From: Sporomusa malonica | GTDB taxonomy: Bacteria; Bacillota; Negativicutes; Sporomusales; Sporomusaceae | DNA: 64,000 nucleotides | NCBI RefSeq assembly: GCF_041428715.1 | Contig: NZ_CP155572.1 | Direction: 5' to 3' (one strand) | Shown: positions 60,249 to 64,000 of the stretch, one piece after another | How the letters are laid out: each line of letters starts with the position of its first letter | How positions within the stretch are numbered: position 1 is the stretch's first letter | Translations under genes and position numbers: made by a program | The notes under the pieces: model-generated | What the model was told of the DNA's origin: nothing | What the model saw: the letters and a program-made list of their open reading frames with translations, nothing else | Databases searched by the model: none

Positions 60249-61703
60249 ATGAGTCGTGATTTTTTTGATTTTGTATCGGTACAATTAGAAAAAGAAAATA
60301 AAAAATCATTATATATTCAGTTGTATGATCAATTACGGGAGTTAATAGTAACTGGTAAATTGAGCTATGGCTATCTGTTGCCGCCTGTACGGAAACTGGC
60401 TGCTTTTTTTGGGGTTAATCCCAGTACCGTCGTGGGAGCTTATAAGCTGCTGGAACAGAACGGCTATATTTTTTCCCGTGCCGGCAGCGGCAGTTATGTT
60501 GCCGAAATAACCGGGAGACCGGATGAAGAGTGTCCGGCTGTCCCAGATGTCCACGAGGCTGAGGTCATTCCCTATAGACCGGTTAAGTTACATAAAAATT
60601 GCATCGATTTTGCTACCGTTATGCCGCCGCCTGATTTATTGCCGATAGATGACTTCAAAAATATATTGATTGAGGTACTGGACAGAGACAAGGGCAACGC
60701 CTTCAGCTATCAGGATAGTCAAGGGTTTGGGCCGTTACGGGAAGCTATTTCCGCATATCTCAAAGAGCAGGGGATTAAAGCTCAGGCAGATAATGTCCAG
60801 ATTATATCAGGTGCCCAGCAGGGGATTGATATTGTTGCCAAATCCCTGCTGAATTTTGGCGATTATGTGTTTACAGAGAATCCCACATATCCTGGAGCAA
60901 TCGCTGCTTTCCGCTCGCGGGGGGCTAAGATTGTTGAGATAAACATGGAGGACGATGGAATTGACATTCAGGACTTAGAAGCAAAAATAAAATGTTTTCG
61001 TCCCAAACTCATCTATGTAATGGCTAATATTCAAAATCCCACAGGCTACTCCTACTCACTGATCAAAAGAAACAGGCTCATCGGTCTTGCCAGGCGGTAT
61101 AATGCCGTCATTCTCGAAGACGATTACATAAGCGAGCTCGATTTTTCTGATATGCCGCTGGCTCCGTTAAAAGCGCTTGACCGTGACCATAGGGTAATCT
61201 ATCTAAAAAGTTTTTCTAAGATTTTTATGCCTGGCCTTAGGCTGGCTTTTTTACTAATGCCACCACAAATGGTAGCTCAAGTATTAACTGTGAAACATCA
61301 TTCTGATATTTCTACCTCCGGACTAACCCAGCGGGCTTTTGATTTGTATTTGCGCAAAGGCATTTGGCAAAAGCATATTGCTGCCGTCCAGCGCATCTAT
61401 TTGGAGCGCTATCAGATAACCCAGGCTACTATCGAACAGTTTTTGCCTTCGTCTGTAACCTGCCACCGGCCCCGGGGAGGGCTTACTTACTGGCTAGCTT
61501 TGCCTGAAGGGGTATCGGCGAAAAAGGTTGCCCAAGCTGCCGAGAAGCAGGGGGTACTGTTAACGCCTGGAACAGCCTTTTTTCCGCGTCATGCGCCTGA
61601 CCGCTTTATTCGTCTTAGTTTTGCTGTGGTCTGTTCAGAAGAAATACTGCATGGAGTAAAAATATTAGGTGAGATTATTTCGAGGAATCTATCAAATAGG
61701 TGA
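60249..61703 (+). CDS. pdxR: MocR/GntR-aminotransferase regulator, probable PdxR
   Basis: A 484-residue regulator. The winged helix at residues 8-80 (SLYIQLYDQLRELIVTGKLS, then VNPSTVVGAYKLLEQNGYIF) is joined to a fold-type-I aminotransferase domain (about 115-480). That domain has IISGAQQGIDIVAKSLL, ANIQNPTGYSYS and the PLP Lys in YLKSFSKIFMPGLRLAF. PdxR proteins sense PLP and control pdxST. The same operator blocks precede this gene and pdxS, which supports the name. A third box, TTGTATCGGTACAA, lies inside its own first codons (60271-60284). The ATG follows AAAGGG. Confidence 0.92.
   Translation: MSRDFFDFVSVQLEKENKKSLYIQLYDQLRELIVTGKLSYGYLLPPVRKLAAFFGVNPSTVVGAYKLLEQNGYIFSRAGSGSYVAEITGRPDEECPAVPDVHEAEVIPYRPVKLHKNCIDFATVMPPPDLLPIDDFKNILIEVLDRDKGNAFSYQDSQGFGPLREAISAYLKEQGIKAQADNVQIISGAQQGIDIVAKSLLNFGDYVFTENPTYPGAIAAFRSRGAKIVEINMEDDGIDIQDLEAKIKCFRPKLIYVMANIQNPTGYSYSLIKRNRLIGLARRYNAVILEDDYISELDFSDMPLAPLKALDRDHRVIYLKSFSKIFMPGLRLAFLLMPPQMVAQVLTVKHHSDISTSGLTQRAFDLYLRKGIWQKHIAAVQRIYLERYQITQATIEQFLPSSVTCHRPRGGLTYWLALPEGVSAKKVAQAAEKQGVLLTPGTAFFPRHAPDRFIRLSFAVVCSEEILHGVKILGEIISRNLSNR
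60271..60284. promoter_or_regulatory. Third PdxR box inside the regulator's coding region
   Basis: TTGTATCGGTACAA, a palindrome with one mismatch pair, falls at codons 8-12. It is 62 bases from the operator pair, the same spacing and same plus-strand order as in the pdxS control region. Confidence 0.7.
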
Positions 61704-61815
61704 GACGCGGTAACAGTCCTGGTAACGCGAAATATTACAAGGACTCTTCAGTGATAAATCCCTAGTTTTGCAAGGTTACAATTCAGAATAACATGGCTTT
61801 GCCAAACACATTACT

Positions 61816-61904
61816 ATAAAGAAAACACGGCTTGCGCCGAGCCTTAGCGAAAGTGGAAGCCGATGTTGCCCTTATCCAGACGGAAAGTTATACTTTCTAA
61901 CAGG
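61816..61904 (-). repeat. Structured intergenic repeat, family C, copy 2
   Basis: An 89-base unit, first of two in tandem. On the plus strand: ATAAAGAAAACACGGCTTGC, GCCGAGCCTTAGCG, GGAAGCCGATGTTGCCCTTA, and a TTATCC/GGATAA stem enclosing GAAAGT-TAT-ACTTTC. The CTTATCC end continues directly into the next unit. Confidence 0.9.
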
Positions 61905-61992
61905 ATAAAGAAAACACGGCTTGCGCCGAGCCTTAGCGAAAGCGGAAGCCGATGTGCCCTTATCCAGACGGAAAGTTATACTTTCTAACAGG
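61905..61992 (-). repeat. Structured intergenic repeat, family C, copy 3
   Basis: A head-to-tail duplicate of the preceding unit with one base deleted (GTGCCC for GTTGCCC) and one substitution. It ends 8 bases before the ribosome site of the small zinc-ribbon gene. Confidence 0.9.
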
Positions 61993-62011
61993 ATAAAAAA
62001 GGAGGTGCAAT

Positions 62012-62155
62012 ATGGAGGAAGGAATTTGTGATGTTTGTAAGCAAAAGAAATCTTGTTATGTGCAAAAAAGTGAGTATGTTGATAAAAGTGGCGTTAAACA
62101 TCATATCAAAGAACTTTTATGTCCAGACTGTTTATCAGTGAATGATGTTGATTAA
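62012..62155 (+). CDS. 47-residue zinc-ribbon-like protein
   Basis: AAGGAGGTG at 61999-62007 precedes the ATG. The product has two Cys-X2-Cys knuckles, ICDVCKQKKSC near the start and LLCPDCLSVND at the end, about 30 residues apart. This suggests one bound zinc. A terminator follows. It is too short to assign a function; small zinc-ribbon proteins are often regulators or RNA binders. The tandem family C repeats lie immediately upstream. Confidence 0.65.
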   Translation: MEEGICDVCKQKKSCYVQKSEYVDKSGVKHHIKELLCPDCLSVNDVD

Positions 62156-62168
62156 GCTGGCCAAAAAG

Positions 62169-62204
62169 ACTCGCGAAGGACTGTGCCTGCCGCGAGTTTT
62201 TTTT
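62169..62204 (+). terminator. Terminator after the zinc-ribbon gene
   Basis: ACTCGCG pairs with CGCGAGT around a 15-base loop, followed by at least seven T residues. Confidence 0.85.
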
Positions 62205-62231
62205 GACTCAATATAATTCCAGAAAACGTTA

Positions 62232-62261
62232 TTGACGTGCTAGTTAAAATATGTTTAGAAT
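62232..62261 (+). promoter_or_regulatory. Promoter upstream of the exonuclease gene
   Basis: TTGACG (62232-62237) and TAGAAT (62256-62261) are 18 bases apart, about 80 bases before the ATG at 62344. Confidence 0.6.
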
Positions 62262-62343
62262 CAGATAGAACAATTAATTATATTAATAAGAGAAAGGCCG
62301 CAAACTTGTCGGGAGAGGATAAGCCTGCGCTGTTAAACCTAAT

Positions 62344-62895
62344 ATGAATTATGTAGCAATCGATTTTGAAACAGCCAATAGCAGCCGTGCGAGCGCCTGC
62401 AGTTTGGCTGCTATTACGGTGGAAAATGGGAAGATTGTGCGCTCTGCGTATTCGCTTATTCAGCCGCCTGTACTTAAATTTGATTATTGGAATACTAAGA
62501 TTCACGGAATAACCGTCGACGATGTTGTCGACAAACCGACCTTTGCCGAATTATGGGATAGAATAAGGCCCCATCTGGAAGAAAAAATCGTGATTGCCCA
62601 TAATGCGTCTTTTGATATCAGTGTTTTGCGCAGTATGCTGAATGAGTACGGACTCCCGCATCCTGCCTTTCGTTATGCTTGCACAGTTGATATTGCCAGA
62701 CGCGTTTGGACAGATCTGGACAACTACAAACTGCCAACATTGGCTAAGCGTTTTTCGATCGACTTCGAGCATCACAATGCATTGCATGACGCGCGTACCT
62801 GTGCAATGATTGCACTTTTAGCCAGGGCAGACACCAAGGCAAGTAGCTTTTTGCATTTAACTGATATGATGGAGATTGCTGTTCGAGAATTTTAA
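62344..62895 (+). CDS. DEDDh 3'-5' exonuclease (DnaQ-like)
   Basis: A 183-residue exonuclease. The four acidic positions and the catalytic His are visible: Exo I YVAIDFETAN (Asp, Glu), Exo II VIAHNASFDISVLRSML (Asp), and Exo III HHNALHDARTCAMIAL (His, Asp). It resembles the stand-alone PolC/DnaQ-type exonucleases and could act in repair or RNA turnover. No strong ribosome site precedes the ATG; GGAGAGG lies about 20 bases upstream. It stands just before a secreted phosphatase gene with no obvious functional link. Confidence 0.88.
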   Translation: MNYVAIDFETANSSRASACSLAAITVENGKIVRSAYSLIQPPVLKFDYWNTKIHGITVDDVVDKPTFAELWDRIRPHLEEKIVIAHNASFDISVLRSMLNEYGLPHPAFRYACTVDIARRVWTDLDNYKLPTLAKRFSIDFEHHNALHDARTCAMIALLARADTKASSFLHLTDMMEIAVREF

Positions 62896-62916
62896 AATCG
62901 AGAGTAGGTGAGCAAG

Positions 62917-64000
62917 GTGAGAAAACCACAAACCTTTTTACAGATTTTCTTTCTTGTGATTGTCTTATTATTAACTTCTTCATCAGTGCTTTTCTCCTCA
63001 ATAGCCCATGGCGCTACCGCCATCCCTGATCATGTTACTTTAACCTGGGCAGATGATCCGCGGACGACCCAGACCATCACCTGGAGAACAGGGGTTACTA
63101 CTGTGGGCGGGCAGGTGGAATATGCAGAGGTAGCAAATACGCACTCTTTCCTTAATAATGCCAGGGTTGCCGCTGCTGGCATCGCAGGATTAAAAACTAA
63201 CCTAGGCGATATGGCCATTCATTCAGTTACATTAACAGGTCTCAAATCAGGCACTCGTTATGTTTATCGGGTGGGAGGTCCAGGTTGTTGGAGTGAACCA
63301 CGAATTTTTACTACAGCGTCTGCCGCCATTTCTGGATTTAAGTTCCTTGTATTTGGGGATTCCCAGAGTATTAACTATGATGTTTGGAAGTCTACGATAA
63401 GAAATGCCTACCAGGCGCATCCTGAGGCAGCATTTTTTGCTAATGTTGGGGACCTAGTTGATGTGGGGCAGGATTATAATGAATGGAATAATTGGTTTTC
63501 GGCTGCGCGCGGGGTTATTGATACCATTCCGGCTATGCCGATCACTGGTAATCATGAGACATATACGTTAGAACGGCAGTTTTCCATGCCGGTATTTTTT
63601 ACTGCCCAATTTAACTTGCCGCCTAATGGCCCTGAGAGACTCAAAGGGCAGGTATACTCGTTTGACTACGGTGATGCGCATTTTGTTATGTTGGACAGTC
63701 AGGCGGGAGAACAAGCCAAGTTTGTACCTGGCATGCTGAGCGAACAGAGAATATGGCTTGAAAAAGATCTAAGAATGACTAATAAAAAATGGAAGATAGC
63801 CTTTATCCACCGGCCTCTTTATAATAATAAAAATACTGAGGCTAACGAAAATATCGAGAGGGTATTTAGGCCGCTTTTTGACCAATACCATGTTGATGTA
63901 GTATTTACAGGCCATGACCATGTCTACTCCCGTACCTATCCCCTCCGCGATGGTGTTAGGACCGACACTTCTGAGAAGGGAACAGTCTATGTAGCTTCCG
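62917..64000 (+). CDS. Secreted purple-acid-phosphatase-like metallophosphoesterase, truncated by window end
   Basis: At least 361 residues; the gene leaves the right edge. The signal peptide runs from the GTG at 62917 (RKPQTFLQIFFLVIVLLLTS) to about residue 36 (AHGATA). An N-terminal fibronectin-like domain of purple acid phosphatases follows (VTLTWADDPRTTQTITWRTG, then TRYVYRVGG). The metallophosphoesterase core has FLVFGDSQS, NVGDLVD, PITGNHET, FIHRPLY and FTGHDHVYSRTYP, giving the two-metal site. It should hydrolyse phosphomonoesters in the periplasm or outside. A weak TAGGTGAG precedes the start. Confidence 0.9.
   Translation, partial: MRKPQTFLQIFFLVIVLLLTSSSVLFSSIAHGATAIPDHVTLTWADDPRTTQTITWRTGVTTVGGQVEYAEVANTHSFLNNARVAAAGIAGLKTNLGDMAIHSVTLTGLKSGTRYVYRVGGPGCWSEPRIFTTASAAISGFKFLVFGDSQSINYDVWKSTIRNAYQAHPEAAFFANVGDLVDVGQDYNEWNNWFSAARGVIDTIPAMPITGNHETYTLERQFSMPVFFTAQFNLPPNGPERLKGQVYSFDYGDAHFVMLDSQAGEQAKFVPGMLSEQRIWLEKDLRMTNKKWKIAFIHRPLYNNKNTEANENIERVFRPLFDQYHVDVVFTGHDHVYSRTYPLRDGVRTDTSEKGTVYVAS

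Noticed and set aside
61816..61992. CRISPR array
   Set aside because: Only two units, each 88-89 bases with no short repeat/spacer alternation. The whole unit is repeated and also occurs alone elsewhere.
62344..62895. DNA polymerase III epsilon subunit as the name of the exonuclease
   Set aside because: The domain is shared by many stand-alone DEDDh exonucleases; no polymerase linkage or clamp motif is visible.

Overview
The window looks like chromosomal DNA of a diderm, acetogenic Firmicute of the Sporomusaceae, most likely a Sporomusa or close relative. This is inferred from gene content, not from a marker gene. It carries a formate-tetrahydrofolate ligase, a corrinoid protein with a UroD-fold methyltransferase, and a tandem pair of CobT homologues under a cobalamin riboswitch. 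That pair matches ArsA/ArsB, the phenolyl-cobamide enzyme known from Sporomusa ovata. No rRNA, tRNA, CRISPR array or intact transposase gene was seen.

Layout. 1-10 kb: the end of a chemotaxis receptor, an MFS exporter, a Na/Pi-type carrier, an ECF-transporter S component behind a structured leader, a lipoprotein, an FMN glutamate-synthase-like enzyme, a type III polyketide synthase with an ICMT-like methyltransferase, a diguanylate cyclase and a GNAT enzyme. 10-19 kb: xpt behind a guanine-class riboswitch, a HAD phosphatase, a 3D-domain protein, an orphan branched-chain-type binding protein, and the B12-controlled arsA-arsB genes followed by an LtaS-like phosphoglycerol transferase. 19-27 kb: a hexuronate cluster of GntR regulator, uxuA, a TRAP transporter and uxuB, then a LysR gene. 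27-38 kb: a signalling block with a PAS histidine kinase, a leftward HD-GYP / response regulator / hybrid kinase operon, and a rightward SiaB-SiaC-SiaA-like partner switch ending in a GGDEF/HD-GYP fusion. 38-43 kb: RNase J, a PfpI/DJ-1 protein and fhs. 43-53 kb: an ABC exporter (ATPase and permease), a methyltransferase/MFS/GntR/corrinoid cassette and an HlyD adaptor. 53-64 kb: a DUF2087/GIY-YIG pair, small secreted proteins, pdxST and its PdxR-type MocR regulator with shared operators, a divergent LysR/MFS pair, a small zinc-ribbon protein, a DEDDh exonuclease and the start of a purple-acid-phosphatase-like enzyme.

The strongest unexplained signal is a superfamily of structured intergenic repeats, with at least eleven full, partial or half copies in three sequence families. 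They appear to share one plan: a left hairpin, a core related to ATAAGGGCGACTAACCTTC, a right hairpin and TTATCC/CTTTAT-like ends. Some copies are joined head to tail. They concentrate around transport and one-carbon genes and flank the methyltransferase cassette. Other points worth checking are the Sia-type switch wired to a dual c-di-GMP enzyme, the corrinoid cassette lying between the parts of an ABC exporter, the PdxR operator layout, and hairpins that bury Shine-Dalgarno sequences.
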